Shown here: positions 36,279 to 50,169 of the stretch, piece by piece | Layout of the letters: every line of letters begins with the position of its first letter | Position numbering within the stretch: the first letter of the stretch is position 1 | Source: Byssochlamys sp. IMV 00236 | Taxonomy: Eukaryota > Ascomycota > Eurotiomycetes > Eurotiales > Thermoascaceae | Length of the DNA stretch: 64,000 nucleotides | Reading direction: 5' to 3' | Assembly (NCBI GenBank): GCA_001931875.2 | Contig: MSJH02000810.1 | Coordinates: 879,535-943,534, forward strand | Notes under the pieces: model-generated | Told to the model about the DNA's origin: nothing | The model's input: only the letters and a program-made list of their open reading frames with translations | Databases searched by the model: none | Translations under genes and position numbers: made by a program

Positions 36279-37219
36279 ATGTCGAACATCAGTAAGGCCT
36301 GCTGCTCGTAGGTCACCCTTCCGTGGACCACGGTGAACAGTGTGCTGACCTTTCCCGCTGCATCGCAGCATCCCGCCCGTTGTCACCAAGGGTTACAGCC
36401 CCAAGGGAGAGTACAAGACCATCGCTGGCTTGAAGACATGTAAGTTGTATCTCTTCTAGTGACGTTCGTTGGACAGCTCCATTGTTAACTGAAACAGACG
36501 TGACTGGCCCCGAGTCTGCTTCCAAGGCCATCTTGGTGATCTACGGTAAGTCGTGCTTTTGATAATAGCGATTGGAATTTGCTAATTGCCTTCTTCGCGT
36601 TGTAGATATCTTTGGCTTCTTCGAACAGACTCTCCAGGGAGCCGATATACTCGCCAACTCCGACGCAGAGAAGAAGTACAGGGTGTTCATCCCTGACTTC
36701 TTTGAGGGTAGCCCTGCGGACATCTCGTGGTACCCCCCGCAGACTGAAGAACACAAGCAGAAACTGGGAGAGTTCTTCTCCACCAAGGCTGCTCCTCCGA
36801 AGATACTCTCTAAGATCCCTGAAATTGTAGCGGAGGCTAACAAGCTGGCCCCCAGCGGCGGCAAGTTCGAATCCTGGGGTATTCTGGGTTTCTGCTGGGG
36901 AGGAAAGATCGCGAGTCTGACAGCAGGCAAGGATGAGAAGCTGTTCAAGGCTGCAGCACAGGCCCACCCGGCCATGGTAGACCCGAACGACGCGAAGCAG
37001 GTAAAGGTGCCGATGGCGTTGCTGGCATCGAAGGACGAGCCTGTCGACGATGTCAAGGCCTACAAGGAGAACTTGACTGTTCCCAAACTTGTCGATACTT
37101 TCCCCACTCAAATCCACGGCTGGATGGCTGCTCGTTCTAACCTTCAGGACCCGGAAGTCGTGAAGGAGTATGAGAGGGGTTACAAGACCGTTCTGAGCTT
37201 CTTCCACGAGCACCTGTAG
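36279..37219 (+). CDS. Dienelactone hydrolase family protein
   Basis: Four exons: 36279-36307, 36369-36439, 36498-36545 and 36606-37219 (introns 61, 58 and 60 nt); 253 residues. It is an alpha/beta hydrolase of the dienelactone-hydrolase family with the nucleophile Cys146 in GFCWGG, Asp193 in SKDEP and His220 in QIHGW, making the Cys-Asp-His triad. The short exons were placed by matching the conserved lead SNISKACCSIPPVVTKGYSP and the strand KAILVIYDIFGFF. Classical members open dienelactone in aromatic degradation; fungal paralogues are many and their substrates mostly untested. No signal peptide, so cytosolic. Confidence 0.93.
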
Positions 37220-38378
37220 GCAAATCCCTGCAGTATCGTGTTGCAAGACGCTTCATGAAGATAGGACTGATCAATTCAATGTCATGATCAAGAACTCCGG
37301 AGACACCGCGCCACCTAAAGTCATTGATTTGAATGGCATGCAATTTCCGCAACTAGTTTGTTAGTCAAATAGCAGAAAGAACTACATATGAGCAGACAAT
37401 TGCATGGCATACATGTTCATATAAGCATAGATCTGTGAATAACTAGTGAAGGGTTTCCCCTTATCAAAGAGAATCCCTATAACAAGCCTGCTCAGTAGAA
37501 ACAACATCCTACATCCGGCGCCTCCGAGATCTCCAGTTCAGAACCCCACAGTAAGAGGATCCGAACAGCCCTATCCGCGCGGAGAACCGATGTTGTTAAT
37601 TCCAACCTCCAGTTACCCAACCCTGCGTGCCTGAATACCATATACCAAACAATAACAAGGGCAATCAGGAGGGTTTTCTTTCGATCGGGATGCTTGATGA
37701 TGCTCTCGGAAATCTCGGCACGGATCCGGCTGTCATGTTGTTTTCCATTGGAGACTTGGCAAACGTCAGGCCGCCCCAAGGCCGAAACCGACCATGTTCG
37801 ATAAACCTGTTGGCATCCCCGTGGCACGGGTCATCTAGTAGTGACAAAGAATGTTGCTAGCTAGATGTATACAGATCCGACGGACGGTCGGCAACCAAGT
37901 GCAGCTACGTACGGGCTTGCACAAAACTCCCAGACTCCGGCCGGCCGCAGTTCTAGAAGCTGCGCTCCGCTCCATGGCCCTGCTTGCTGCTCATATGATG
38001 GTCGTGGTCGCGCTCAACCATTTTACTCACCCAACTTCTTTTGACAATTTCGAACCCTGAGGCAGCTTGAGGCCTTGCCACTAGGATTCCCTCTATCACC
38101 TATATTCCCCTTCTGATGAGTAAGTACATACATCTTCTTGTGTCTTGATTCTCAGTTGCAGGCGTTTTTGAGGACTACGTACCCCGCCTTGCTTGGTTCT
38201 CCAACTAGGAAACGAGGTTAGGTTTCGACTGCCAATTGCTTGCATCTCATATGTCACATGCAGATCTGTCGCTGATCCGGGGGACAAAACTAGATTGTTG
38301 AAAACAGTCGCTCTGAGATAAGCTCGACGTTCTAAATAGGAAGTGGTTAGGGGAAGTGGGCGTGGGTATTCATACAAA
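37220..38378. other. Intergenic between hydrolase and large unknown gene
   Basis: About 1.2 kb. Minus-strand frames around 37490-37850 show a few protein-like runs but no family I can name. It probably holds the promoter of the downstream gene. Confidence 0.4.
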
Positions 38379-41300
38379 ATGCCTCTGTTCCAAGGAGTGA
38401 ATAAGTTGCCAATAATACGGCCTCCTGCGTCTGATTCATCGGAAAATGAGACAGGGAGACCGGGCTCCATGAAGCGGCTTTCACACATGGAAGGGTCGAG
38501 GTCGCCTGAGGACGTCTCGCCGGTACGCATGTCATTATTGAGCCGGTTGCGCAGTGGCACTGGTGGGAGTGGTGGTAGCACGGAGACAACCTCGTCACAT
38601 TCTCTGAAGGCAAAAGAAAATGCTGTACGTATATCTTTCTGCAGCTATACATTTGCTGCTGGTGCAAATTCCAGGCCGTCTGAGGTTCCTGAACGGACCT
38701 TTACTAACCTGCGTCCAGGAGCACAATGATGCACCTCTAGCCGTGGATATCCAGATCCCAAAGGATGAATCTGACAATCATCGCGATAGTGATGCTTCCC
38801 CGTCACCTCTGTCATCCAGCCCACCTTCATTCATGGGAGAGCCGAAGCAGCCTACGAATATACATGATGCTATGGAAATGGCCCTGAACACGACGGAAAA
38901 GCCAAAGGGTGATCAATCAGGGCATTCTCACAAACATCCTCACAACATTTCTCATCTCACTAAGTGGGATCTCAAACACTTCTTCTCTGGGGCGCCGCAC
39001 TTCATTCTTGAGAAGGGAAGGAACGATTATTGGTACCCGCAGGTGCTTTTCCCATGGGATTTGCATGTCACTATGATTCAAGATCTGTGGGATACGCAAC
39101 CACTGATGCACCCGTCCTTTACGCTGTCGACATTACATGCCCATCTCCCAGTGCCAGATGAATGGTCTAAGAAGGGGCACACCATGATGTGGAAAACTGA
39201 CCGGAGAAACAGCGATGTAATAAGACGGGCTTCTTTTGACGTAGGCGTCTTCGAATTTCCAAACATGATATCCATGAACGGCAAGGAACCGGGTTCTGTG
39301 GGGTTTCGTCATTTCCTCGAGCTGCCCGTTGCCGATAATAAAAAATACAAAGGACCGCCTGTGCCAAAAGGCAATGATTTTCAGAGACTTGCTGCCTTGC
39401 CGGTCTCTGAAGCATTCCACATTATGGAGCATCTCAGCAGTCCTTACTCAGAATGCAACAACGATATAGTCCACGACCGTCACAAGCTACTCATGGAAGG
39501 ACCTCCTGGATGGAAGCGTATCGGGGTTCGGGATTTCACCATTGAATCCGTGGTCAATCGACTTCAGGAATTGAGTAGAATACGTCACGAGATCCTTGTG
39601 GAAAGAAGTGCGAAAACTGTGCTGGACAGGCAATCTACACGCACACTGTACGACAATCTATTTACCAAATTTCTCTATCCCCCGACGAGGACATTCGAAC
39701 ACTTGGATCGTCACAGTCTGAAAACCCAGATCGAAGTCTTGACCGAAGTACTGGCTACCAAAGGAGCTTGGTTCGACTTCAGTCTGACGGAGTGGCGTAT
39801 GCGCATTGGTCAAATTCTCTGGGAAATGCCGCCTCATCCGGACGGAGATTTCCTGGGTACGAAAGACTGCCCTCCTGATCATTACAGGGTTTTTAGTGAG
39901 CGTGGTCTTGATAGAAAGTGGTTCTTACTACAGATGTTGCTAGCAGCGGAATTACTGATACGCGTTGATGCTGTTGTTCGAGTGGGTATACTTGAGGAGT
40001 CAAAGGATATCATACTCACCATACAGGATATTGAGCGATTTGATAAACTGCGTTCTGGCAAGGTGGACTGGGATCTCATTCTGGTGCGCCGATTCTTCGA
40101 TAACGTGGATGTACAACACTATCAGCATTTTCCAGCACACCACGAAGAGGGGCAGGTCCCTCCGCAGGACAGACCAGCTGGTAGGCATGGTCTCCTGTCA
40201 AGAATCGGTAGTCATAAGCACCGAGACGCTCTGGTCACCAGTGCTGATCCAGAGTCGGCATGGGACTATGTTCTGGTCCCTCGCCATCCAGAAAAGCAAT
40301 TGCAGGGCCTTTTTATCTTTGCACAGAGCATCGAATGGCCTGGAGCCGATGAGTTGAAGGAGAAGCTGAGCTCCAAATTCAAATCTGGGGACAGCTCCAC
40401 GGATACTGCTAGCATCTACGCATCACCAGTCCATAACACATTCCCGGAAAGGTATGTTCAGACATTGGACAAGAACGAAATGTACCGCAAAAGCCAGTCA
40501 CGGCGTTTACTCCTACTGCAGTGGCCTCAGAATGTCGGCAAAGACGGCTCCTACGAACGTGACGTAGGCGGTTGGATGTCCCGTACGTGGCTGTCTGGTT
40601 TAGTTCTTCCAGGCGAAGCAATCGGTCACTTTCTGATAGCGACGGTCCTTGAAAATGACCCCAAAGCCATGAAGGCACTTGGACCACTTGCAAATCTGTA
40701 CGGTGGATTTGTGTATGATGATAGAAGCTGGTGGAGCAAAATGTCAGTCGTTGGAAGAGTGCTCTCTTGCTTGGACAAGACTACAGGTTGCATGGGTTGG
40801 ATAAAAAGCCATGTTGTCCCTCGCGACGTGCACACAGGAGAACTTCTTGGAGATACATGGCTCGAAGTCGAGACGAGAGAGGTGCCGCAGAAGTCACGGA
40901 AACCGCGCATTCAACACGGAACCCAGCTGGCGCTACAATCTACACCTCTTGGAATCGGTGCCCTTTCCAGTGATACATTCTCGTTGCCTGTGGACCAACC
41001 CGTCACGGACACGACAGCGATAACGCTCGAGGGCTTATTCCTATCTAGAAAAACTGAACAGGAGACCATGCAGAACGGTATCACGGTCGCCAAAAAGGCA
41101 TATGTCGCCTTCCGCTTGATGGACGTGGCAGCTTCTAAAGCGACCATCCTGTCGTTTCCATTGACCTACAATACCCATTTTATCTCCTCTTATGCATGTC
41201 TGCCACCACACGGATACGCGACCAACAGCCGCAACCCGTCCCCGGACAAGACCACCATCCAGCAGCCCAAGCCAACTAGTGGGAGATCTGAACATGCAAC

Positions 41301-41643
41301 AGCAGACCGGCTTCCTGGTCATCCGCTTCACATGTCTTATCCGTATCGGTATATCCCTCTAAGATCCCTTGCTGATATTGGCGCATCCGCGCTTCCGTCG
41401 CGTTATAGCAACAACAAAAACAAAAACAACAACATCAAGAATAAGAGCTCTGAGTCACCCTTTTCAGAGACATGGATCTTGGATGCGCGGGGCGAGAAGG
41501 ATCGGGAGGCTTTCGCACGGGCATGGTGTGCTTCTGTCGGGACCAGCGCGGTGATAAGCCGGGTGGGAAGAACATGTCTCGCATGCAGCATCAGAGAGGC
41601 CAGAGCGGTAGATGTTGGGATTGTGATCCGTGTCGGAGATTGA
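38379..41643 (+). CDS. Large conserved-looking protein of unknown function, 1056 residues
   Basis: Two exons, 38379-38624 and 38719-41643, joined over a 94-nt intron with a TACTAAC-like branch (38702-38708). The start MPLFQGVNKLPII was chosen as the first ATG in the open frame. The first 180 residues are Ser/Pro/Gly-rich and likely disordered. From about 185 the sequence is dense with Trp, Phe and His (HLTKWDLKHFF, YWYPQVLFPWDLHV, WDTQPLMHPSFTLSTLHAHL), typical of a folded globular domain. Around 470-500 is a Leu-rich helix (WFLLQMLLAAELLIRVDAVV). Near the C terminus a Lys/Asn run (NNKNKNNNIKNKSS) forms a low-complexity spacer. I see no signal peptide, zinc site, kinase or nucleotide-binding motif, and no family I can name. 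The long stop-free frame leaves little doubt that it is a gene. Confidence 0.88.
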
Positions 41644-42320
41644 GTTGATGATATCTGATATCACAATGTACGAGAGGGTTGTTGAATACTGGCGGTCATT
41701 GCAACCATCATCATCTATCCATATCAAAGGGGGCTGTGGCTATCCAGGACACCAGTTTCTCTAAGGCTTCCACATGGCGAAGTCCGCTGGTTAGTTACAG
41801 ATACATCCTTGAGCAAGCTGTTTGTTTGTTGACAGCAACATCGAGTTCATGAAGTGCCGTGATGCATAGTACCATAAAGAGTATCTGTGTTTGGGCGGGA
41901 GATAACTACTGGTTTTCCACGACAATGCCATTCTACAAAGAAAACGAGGATGGGACTTCTGCACGGGACGCCTTGACGGAAATGATATGACTACGGGAGT
42001 ACAGAATTCCTCACACTGCACAGAAAGGGGGGAACCGGAGACACCGATGAGCAAACAGACCAGCATCGCCACCTCCTTATAGCTACATGCTTACGCGAAG
42101 TATGCGACAGGATGTCTCCGAGTGCGTCAGTTATGGACAGAAGGGAAATCGCGATGGATGAAGCGCCGGAAAAGGGAAGGTACGGCGCAAGAGGCTTCTT
42201 GGCCCTGCACTGTGCAGAGATCAGATATGACCGCATGAACCAAGCAAGCGCCGCGGAGATTAATGAAACCATGTATCAAGAAATCAAGATGAGAAGAATT
42301 AACAATAACAGTACTACTAC

Positions 42321-42356
<36 letters not shown>

Positions 42357-45300
42357 GCCCAACGCGGTGAGGCAAATGTGGCGGATCAGCCGCACCACCA
42401 GCGCGCAGTACGTCGGCGGCGTTACCTGCGACCGCCTTGTTATTGGCCGCCAGGGGCACTGCCGCGCGGCCTTGCAGAAGCTTGTCGGAGATGAATACCT
42501 TTGGCGGGCCAGGGGAGAGAGAAAGGGAGCACATTCATCCGCCCATGCTAGGTTAGGCGACATGGGCGCGAAAGGGGCAATCTCCAAACAATCTCGATGA
42601 TACTATCTACTATACCAGTATACCACTATCTACCTATCTATACCTGTTATGATTTACCTTTCCAACACGCTCCGGGGTCCCTCGGCTTTCCTTTTGGTTG
42701 GCTTTGCGTTTTGCCTAAATTCTGACTGGCCAACTGCAGGCCCAGCGCAACTAAAACGAACTTGTTGAAATGAACATGGCACGTGCGTGCCGCTGCAGGG
42801 CCCTAGGGCCATGTCCTTCCTGGGTCACGGTCTCGCCCACTGGCTGTGGACCGTTGTCTATTTTAAAAGTATTATTATGATGATTATTATTACTACTACA
42901 ATCTCCGGAGTAGGTCTTATTGTTATTATTATTATTCTCTTTCTGTTGGTTTTCCCTAGTTGCTCCGCAGATAATCTGCCGGAATATTACCGCGTCTCTT
43001 GTTTTCCGGCGTTTCTTTCCCCCCTGATCACCGCGTGGTGCCAAGGAATAATCAAAAGGGCTTCTTCTGGGACCCAGGGGATACTCTTAACTGATTAAGT
43101 ACGTAGTAGACTCTGCGGTTCTGGGGAACGAGTGATGACCTTCTGGAATCGTTCCACTGGGACTTGGACTACATACATTACTGGGATTGGGTCCCTATCC
43201 GAACAATCATAGGCTACAAGCTTCTGGTATCCATGTCGCCGGCGTCAACGGAGGGACATTAAGGTTTTGCACACCCGAAGGCGCTCAACTTCGAAGAAGG
43301 CAAATGGCGCACACGCTGTGGCTGCTGCAAGCCCAGGGCGCGCCAGAGCAGTGGCGGTGACGACGAGAGCTGGGACTCTGGGAGATTCATCAAAATAATA
43401 ATGATAATAATACTAAATAAATAGCCTAATGGCATTCATCGCGAGAACGGAGGAACGCAAAACGACGATCTTCTGCTGTGGCTCTTGCGCTCACGGGACT
43501 AGGGTCTGAAGGGCCTCGGCTAGCTAGCCCGATCTGGACTAGCCTCAGAACGCCGCCCGCGATCGGAGATTCTTGGCGCCCGTGGATGATGCTGACGTAA
43601 TCTCCGATCGCCGCCCGTCGTCCGAGTGAAAGTGAAACTTCCTCGCGCTGAGCTTGTCTCTCTCCCCAGGTCAGTTAAACCAACCCATCACTGTGTGCAA
43701 CTGGGTTTCCATCCATCCATCCATTCATTCATCATCAAAGTCAACTATCGATGGATCTATGTACTATGTACTTATCAATAACAAATCATCAATCATCAAT
43801 CATGAGCATACTATACTACACTTTCTGGGATCTTCTTTTAGTTCCCGGATCTGTGCATCAAAACGGCCCCTCGAGTCGGTGATGACCCCTCGAACAGGGC
43901 TGACATCTCTTCATCTGCCATCCGTCGGACCGTGAAGATTGGTTTCCAGTGATCGTCACCGTCGCTCTCCTGGTCGCGGTCCAATCAGATAATTCACCGA
44001 ATAACGACCCATCGCAATTCGCTTTGGTTTCCAGCATCCCTTGACGAGTGCGTATTGATACAATATTAATAACGGACATAGGGTTTATTTAGACGAGCAC
44101 ACTGGGCGGCGAACGGTCACATTTACAATCAGTCTCGTCCATGGCCCCCGCCGCGCACGGGCAAGATCTTCGGCGGGGACCTGCTCTGGATAAAAAGGGG
44201 CAGCCCGTATGGGGCGTCCTGACGTGCGATGCTGGGAGGGAGAGCCATGGACCAGCCAGAGGAGACTCACGGCTCTGTTACTGGTACTGGCGGCGGCGCC
44301 TATTGGCATGGATCATGGCCTGGGAAGTCAAAGCCACGATGCTGACACGTTCCCTCCCCACAGACTAGCCCGCATCCGGAAGGATTCCAGGACGATGCTG
44401 GAATCCATGATCTGTTCTAACCTCAGAAGCTCAGATCGCAGTGCCAATCCCCTCAATCGCAGGGTCGGATCAAGTGTCGGAGAACGGTGATCCTGATGTT
44501 AGTCTCTCTAGGGCGTACGCCAAGCCCTTGCGATCGATTTCTGAAGCGCAAGTACCAGTGCGCTACACTGACGACTTGCTCCTTAATTAAACCTTCTCGT
44601 CGGCCCCCCACCGGTCACCTCTTTGCTTTGGATAGAGCAGATCTTCTAAAAATGACGGCGTGCCTGCAAGTCATGCCGACGAACGCATTATTATTATTAC
44701 TGATACGAGTCCTTGGGTGATGGGAATTGACCTGCCCAGCTCCGGGCTTTACCATGGACACCGGGATCTCGATCATGTCGGCATTCTGTGACTGGCGATT
44801 ACACCGTCGGTTTTCGCCGTAATCGTGCCTGACTATCATATGATACACAGCGACGAGGAAAATCACATCTTGGGCCTAAATGCATGAAGTGGATAATCGA
44901 GGTCTATCTATCTCACATTTTGTCTGTTCTGTCTTGCAACTGTAGGATTTTTTTTTTATTTTTGATATATTATTTCCTTTTTTTTTGGGACGGACAACAG
45001 TCTGAGACCCAGTCGACCCATTCGTCTGGAAATATACTCCCCTGCCTTGATTCGAAAAGGGGGCAGGGGGGGAGGGTTTGGGCCCCGGTAAATACCATTT
45101 TTATAGTATCCTATTTTCTGCAGGTTGAAGCATATCAGACCTCCATGCTTTTTCTCTCCAGCTGGGGAAACCGACGCCTCACGCGAAACAGTGCAGGGGA
45201 CCCTCCATTCAAAACTAGCGCACCCAGGGTTAAGGTCAAGCAAATCTGCGGCTCGAGTTCCCAATCGCAGTACCCGGATTCGGGGAAAAGACGCTATTCT

Positions 45301-46504
45301 TGGCAACTGGCAGGGGATGGTAGTTCCGCGCCAACAAAACACGTTACTGGGGCGAACCTGAGCTTTTCCCTTGACCAAATCAGATCGAGGCAGCCGGGGG
45401 AAGAATTCTACGAGTGCAGTAGGGATTGACAGGTATCGTGAGCAGTACTAGTCCCTATGAGGCACCACTTGGAGAAGGCTCCCCACCTTTCAAGACTCGC
45501 TGACGGTCCGTCGAACTAAATAATCAGCATCTGATCAGATGGCACCACAGCCTTCTTCTGCCAATAGCCAGACGAGGCCGTGTCAAAGGACCATACTCCA
45601 TACGCAGGTGGCTCTGGCCTTCATTCCATGGACCAGTCTTTTTTTTCCTGCTCCATCGACGTAACGGCGCAAGACTCAAAATAACCAAAAGGAAAATTAA
45701 ACAAATCGAGTCCATAAAAAAAGAAACAGAAAAAAAAAAAAGAGATGACGGTGGCTGCGGTCCCGAAAACTGGCAGGAAAACCCAGATCCTGATTGGATC
45801 TCGAGTCCCGAACTCAATCGTTATGTCAACACGTTGGAGGCTTGTCATTCTGTGGTACAGTAGTCTCTCTCTGTTTCGCCCTGAGCTGAGACTATACTCG
45901 ATTGGAACCGGGGCATCCAAGACGAGTTAGGCGCGATCAAATACATGTGTAGTTCATTCTGCGCACAAAAAGGGTCCTTAGGCGTTTCATCCCACGATTA
46001 GCTTCTCTCACTTGATGTCTTTCTCGACTGGGTCACGCTGATTTGACTTCTTCAGCCCTTGTTCTTTTCCCTCCAAGCCACCTAGCACAGAGGTCCCTTT
46101 TTTTCTTCATTCCTTGCGCTCGTTCCTCCGTTGTTGGTAGTATCGCCCATCGCTCTTGATAGAACCCAAGAACTAAGGGCGGAGACCGCTAGCCTCGGAA
46201 GAATCCTGCGGGGCGGTTCTGGGACCTGCCTTGTGCTATTAAGTCTCTTGTTTTATTTGGATGGCACCCCTCTGAACCCTTGAAAGGTTCACTTGCGTGG
46301 CGGACACATTGCGGAGACAGCCAGCCTGGCTTGGTGATGGCATTGGGCTATCCGATCGACATCCATCCAACGGTGTCTCCTGTCGCATGGGATCAGTGGA
46401 GTATCTAAATATACTCACCACCCCTTCTCGCCATCATCTTCTTGGTAGCATATTGATGTGCCCATTGTTTGTGCATCAATTGCAAGATCCCGCTCTCTGG
46501 AGCT
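41644..46504. other. Long intergenic region with microsatellites
   Basis: Nearly 4.9 kb with no supported gene. It holds a (TC)n microsatellite (42323-42354), ATT/AAT-type repeats (42870-42940, 43395-43420), a CCAT/CATT run at 43712-43731 and poly-A/T tracts at 44948-44990 and 45716-45740. Frames at 42112-42600 and 44884-45429 are open but repeat- or composition-driven. The right end is the promoter of the Zn2Cys6 gene. Confidence 0.5.
42323..42354. repeat. (TC)n microsatellite
   Basis: About 15 uninterrupted TC units directly visible, preceded by a short run of ACT units. Likely length-variable between isolates. Confidence 0.95.
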
Positions 46505-47840
46505 ATGCCCGCGGTCGTCGAAAGTACGACTTCGACTCCGAATTCTGGAAGCTTGGCCATGGAGAGCTCAAATACGTCGAGTGCGGACAAGAAGCGCAAC
46601 AAGCTTGGATATCATCGGACTTCAGTCGCATGTGGTCAGTCTCTTAACAAGCGAAACCTGTCTTTGCCCCGAGTAATCTCCTATACTACCTAATCTCATC
46701 CACCGGTTTACCCTACCGCATTGCGACCTACTATATATCGATTTTCAAATGCTCATGCTTCTCAATAATTACAGTGCACTGCCGACGAAGGAAGATCCGT
46801 TGCTTAGTCGCAGCTGACGACGCGCAAGGACGATGTGAGAATTGTATCCGACTGAGGAAGGAGTGCCACTTCTTCCCGGTTGACCAGCAGCCTCCCGTGG
46901 AGAAGAGATCTCGACCTGGATCGAAGCTGGAAACTCCTGCCAGCGAACCCTCTCAGACGTCGCCCTCACCACAGTTTCCAGGCGCCGTTGCTACGGAGCA
47001 AGGGGAGAACTTCTACCCATATCCCCCGATGCCCTTGACTTCCGGGCAGGATATGGCCGCATTCAACGCTCCATCTTTTGCTGGAACCCCCGTGTCGTCC
47101 TTTAGCCCAGGTGAGCTGCGCAGCTTATTATCGCGCATGGAAGCGCGTGCAATGATGAGTATAGAAGGACTATTATCAATCTGACTGTTATAGATGCATC
47201 TATCGCGCCTGAATTCGCTGCCACCCAGCCGCTCGACCCGTCCGTACCTTGGGAGGAACTCACGACCATATCGGACCCGAATCTCCTGGCGAGTATGGCG
47301 GGCAAGCCTCAGATGGCCAGTCCTTCCCCCGTTTACTTCGCTCCGGGAGGAGCTGCAGTCGCCCCTCCCTTGGCGAGTAACTCCCCGATGCCCGCGCCAA
47401 CAGTTCCAGGACAGCCGCATATCATCAGCTCCAGCCCAGCGTTTACTATACAGCCTGATGGCTCAGTCTGGCCGATGCAGCCTGCGCGCTCCATGACCCT
47501 TTCCGCACCGACGGAGTTGCCGTCGCAGTACCCGAATCACTTTCCTCAGCAGATGCATCCTGACTTCAAACGCCGGATGACGAGCCCCGTGCAGCCGATG
47601 GGACAGATGGCTGGGAGCCCGATGCACAATACCCCCAGTCCTTCGCTTTCCGAAATGCAGGCAGCACAAATCCCGGTGACTTACGCCAACCAGCAAGCAG
47701 TGATGGGATTTCAGACCTGGCACAGTATGCCTGGGGTTGCCGGAGCAAACTACACCATGTATCCAGCCGAACCACTTCAGACGGACTTCAGTGGGCAAGC
47801 CATGGGACATCCCGGTCAGCGACATTCTCCGCCGCCCTAG
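46505..47840 (+). CDS. Zn2Cys6 DNA-binding protein with disordered Pro/Met/Gln-rich tail
   Basis: Three exons: 46505-46634, 46775-47110 and 47194-47840 (introns 140 and 83 nt); 370 residues. The first intron splits the zinc cluster: Cys at 43, 46, 53, 64, 67 and 74 (spacing 2-6-10-2-6) with the basic run HCRRRKIRC and the conserved end ECHFFPVDQQP. No Fungal_trans domain follows. Residues about 90-370 are rich in Pro, Ser, Met and Gln (for example MHPDFKRRMTSPVQPMGQM) and look disordered, with a WEELTTISDPNLL segment near 175 that could be an activation motif. It is presumably a nuclear regulator; targets unknown. The ATG at 46505 is the only sensible start in frame close to the cluster. Confidence 0.88.
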
Positions 47841-50169
47841 GCGTCGGCCAAACAATCTGTCTGGTCTCCATTCTTGGTCGTATTGATATCCTTAGATATT
47901 ATTTCTTTGTGTTTAGGGGCAACTGGTCATTAGCGGGCGCAAAACAGGGACATTGGGCGGCATGCATTCGATTCTTCGCTTTGAGCGCTTTTCAACCATT
48001 GATCACTTGGAACTCTGGCTGGTTGCCGGAATAAAACGGTTGATTTACAAATACCCGGGGTGACGACTTCTTCGGAGCCTACTAGACTTCTTGCAACTCT
48101 GGTTTCTGGACTCGCATCTCCATTTCTTTCAACGGCAGTGTTTATCGAATAATCACGGGATGAATAACCCAGGTTTCTGATTCGGCGTTTGGGGAAAATA
48201 ATTTCTGGGGCATGAGACGGCTCCCGAGACAAGACAGGGGCCGTCGAGGATGGACAAGATGACATGCAGAAGCATACTGCGGGCAGTGCTGGATTGTACC
48301 CTTTGACCTCGACAACATGACTTCGGTCGTGAAGCTACCTCGGATGTTCAATTCTAATTCCGCTAGTATCGCATGGCCTGGCGACTGAGAAGCAGACGCT
48401 CAGTGTTGGCAGATGGATCATGACCCATCTACGAGTCTTGTTTTATTTTATTTCTTTGCATTCCAACATATCCTTTGATTTTCTGAGCGTTCGTGGAGGA
48501 TACCCTTGCAGATGTGGATTCGTCTGGGATCCAGGATATCGCACGAGCAAAGCTGTTACCCATAATTTTCCTTTGTCAATCCGTATTTCTTGGGTTTATT
48601 TTGGAATAGAGATATAAAAGGGTAGGAAACCTATGCATGCTTCGATATTTTCTTTTTTTCGAAATGAATTACAGAGCTACGATGAAAGCCCGCTACCTAC
48701 GCTTTACTGTCTTTGTATGGATATCTAATTTTGGCCAGTAACTACTTGTCTAGAGAGAGTCCATCTAGCTCTCAATGCGGGCATGTAATTTGGCCTATTC
48801 TTAGATCACAGTTTGCGGTCCACATTTGGTCTTCTTTCCGGGACGTCTTTTGATATCGACATCCTGGCATATATAGGTAGCAGATTGAAACCGAACCACA
48901 CAGCATTTTGCATCTAAAACACTGCCGACGGCTGTGGACTATCGAAAATCACGCCATGGATTTCTGACGCCCCCATCCCCCGACGGAGTTGACGCGCACT
49001 CCTAACATCGGAGAAACCCTACACGAGTCACTCGAGTCATTACTGACTCAATCGAAAGGGGCCACATCCCTGCTCGCTACTTAAACCCCACTCTAGTTAC
49101 TACTTAGTCCAAGGCAAATAAGATGCTGGATCTTGAAACCTCGATTCTCTGACCCTAGATAGTTGAGTATTGATAACTGGGGGTTGTGGTTCGCTGGTTG
49201 TACTTACCTATGGTAGGTAGTATATAATAATAATATGTAGCAAATATGTATGTACTATACATGCGACGAGGTCTCAGATTCTTTCTTACTGTCCCGCGCT
49301 GCTTTTTGTGATAGTAATAGTTTATATATATGACTATATATAGACTCGTAAGCTATATCAATAATCATACACTCCTTTGTTCACAGTCTTTAGTAGTGTG
49401 TACTATTATGAGTTAGGTAGTAAAAGGAGAAGATTGAATAAGTATACATATCAATATTGGAACAATCTTCCAGCCTTTCAAAAAATGTGCGAGTATACAC
49501 TATTAATAGCAGTTAATATAGGTATCGTCCGCATGGCCGGATCTGATAGTGGATGGATGATATGCCGTTTGAAGTTGTTAATAACCACTGTGCTTGATGC
49601 TCGCGCCAGAAAAGATGTAACAAGTTATTAAAAAGCCCAGAAACTGGTCTTCTTCATTTTTGGCCATATAACCGATGAAACGAATCATAGCAGGATAGTT
49701 AACTAGCTATTGGCACTTACATAAAGGTTATTATGGTTAAATGTGGTCAGAATGGACATACTCGGGATTTAATCCTAGTTAGGTATTCAGCAAAATGATT
49801 CTATATACGGGGTATTATTTTGGTGAATAATGTATTTCTCTCCACGAACTAGTTGAAAGATAAACTCTCTCGGTATAGTTCTCTTCTCCCGACCTGCATG
49901 CCTGGATTTATAGCCACTATTTTTGCGTAGGAGAAAGTAACCCCGTCTTTGAATATTAATAGATATATATCTCCTGATAAAGTATATACGGCAGTTCTTT
50001 GTAAATGATAAGAAGATTCCTCTACCCGTTATAGATGTGAATGTTTCTAGTTTGTCGTTTGCATTTGTTCAAAAAGCCATTAAGAAATTATCTACCTGTC
50101 GGGTACAGTCCGTTCGAATTATATTTCATCATCCCAAATTATATAATGCAATACTCCTAGAAAATAAGC
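47841..50169. other. Gene-free region, AT-rich in its second half
   Basis: About 2.3 kb. From 48.6 kb onward it becomes AT-rich with many stops in every frame. Nothing beyond untranslated sequence is supported. Confidence 0.5.

Noticed and set aside
37492..37847. Minus-strand frames between the hydrolase and the large unknown gene
   Set aside because: Two overlapping frames are open, neither matches a family, and no splice model works.
42112..42600. 162-residue plus-strand frame
   Set aside because: The frame is carried through the (TC)n microsatellite as a Ser/Leu run and has no supporting features.
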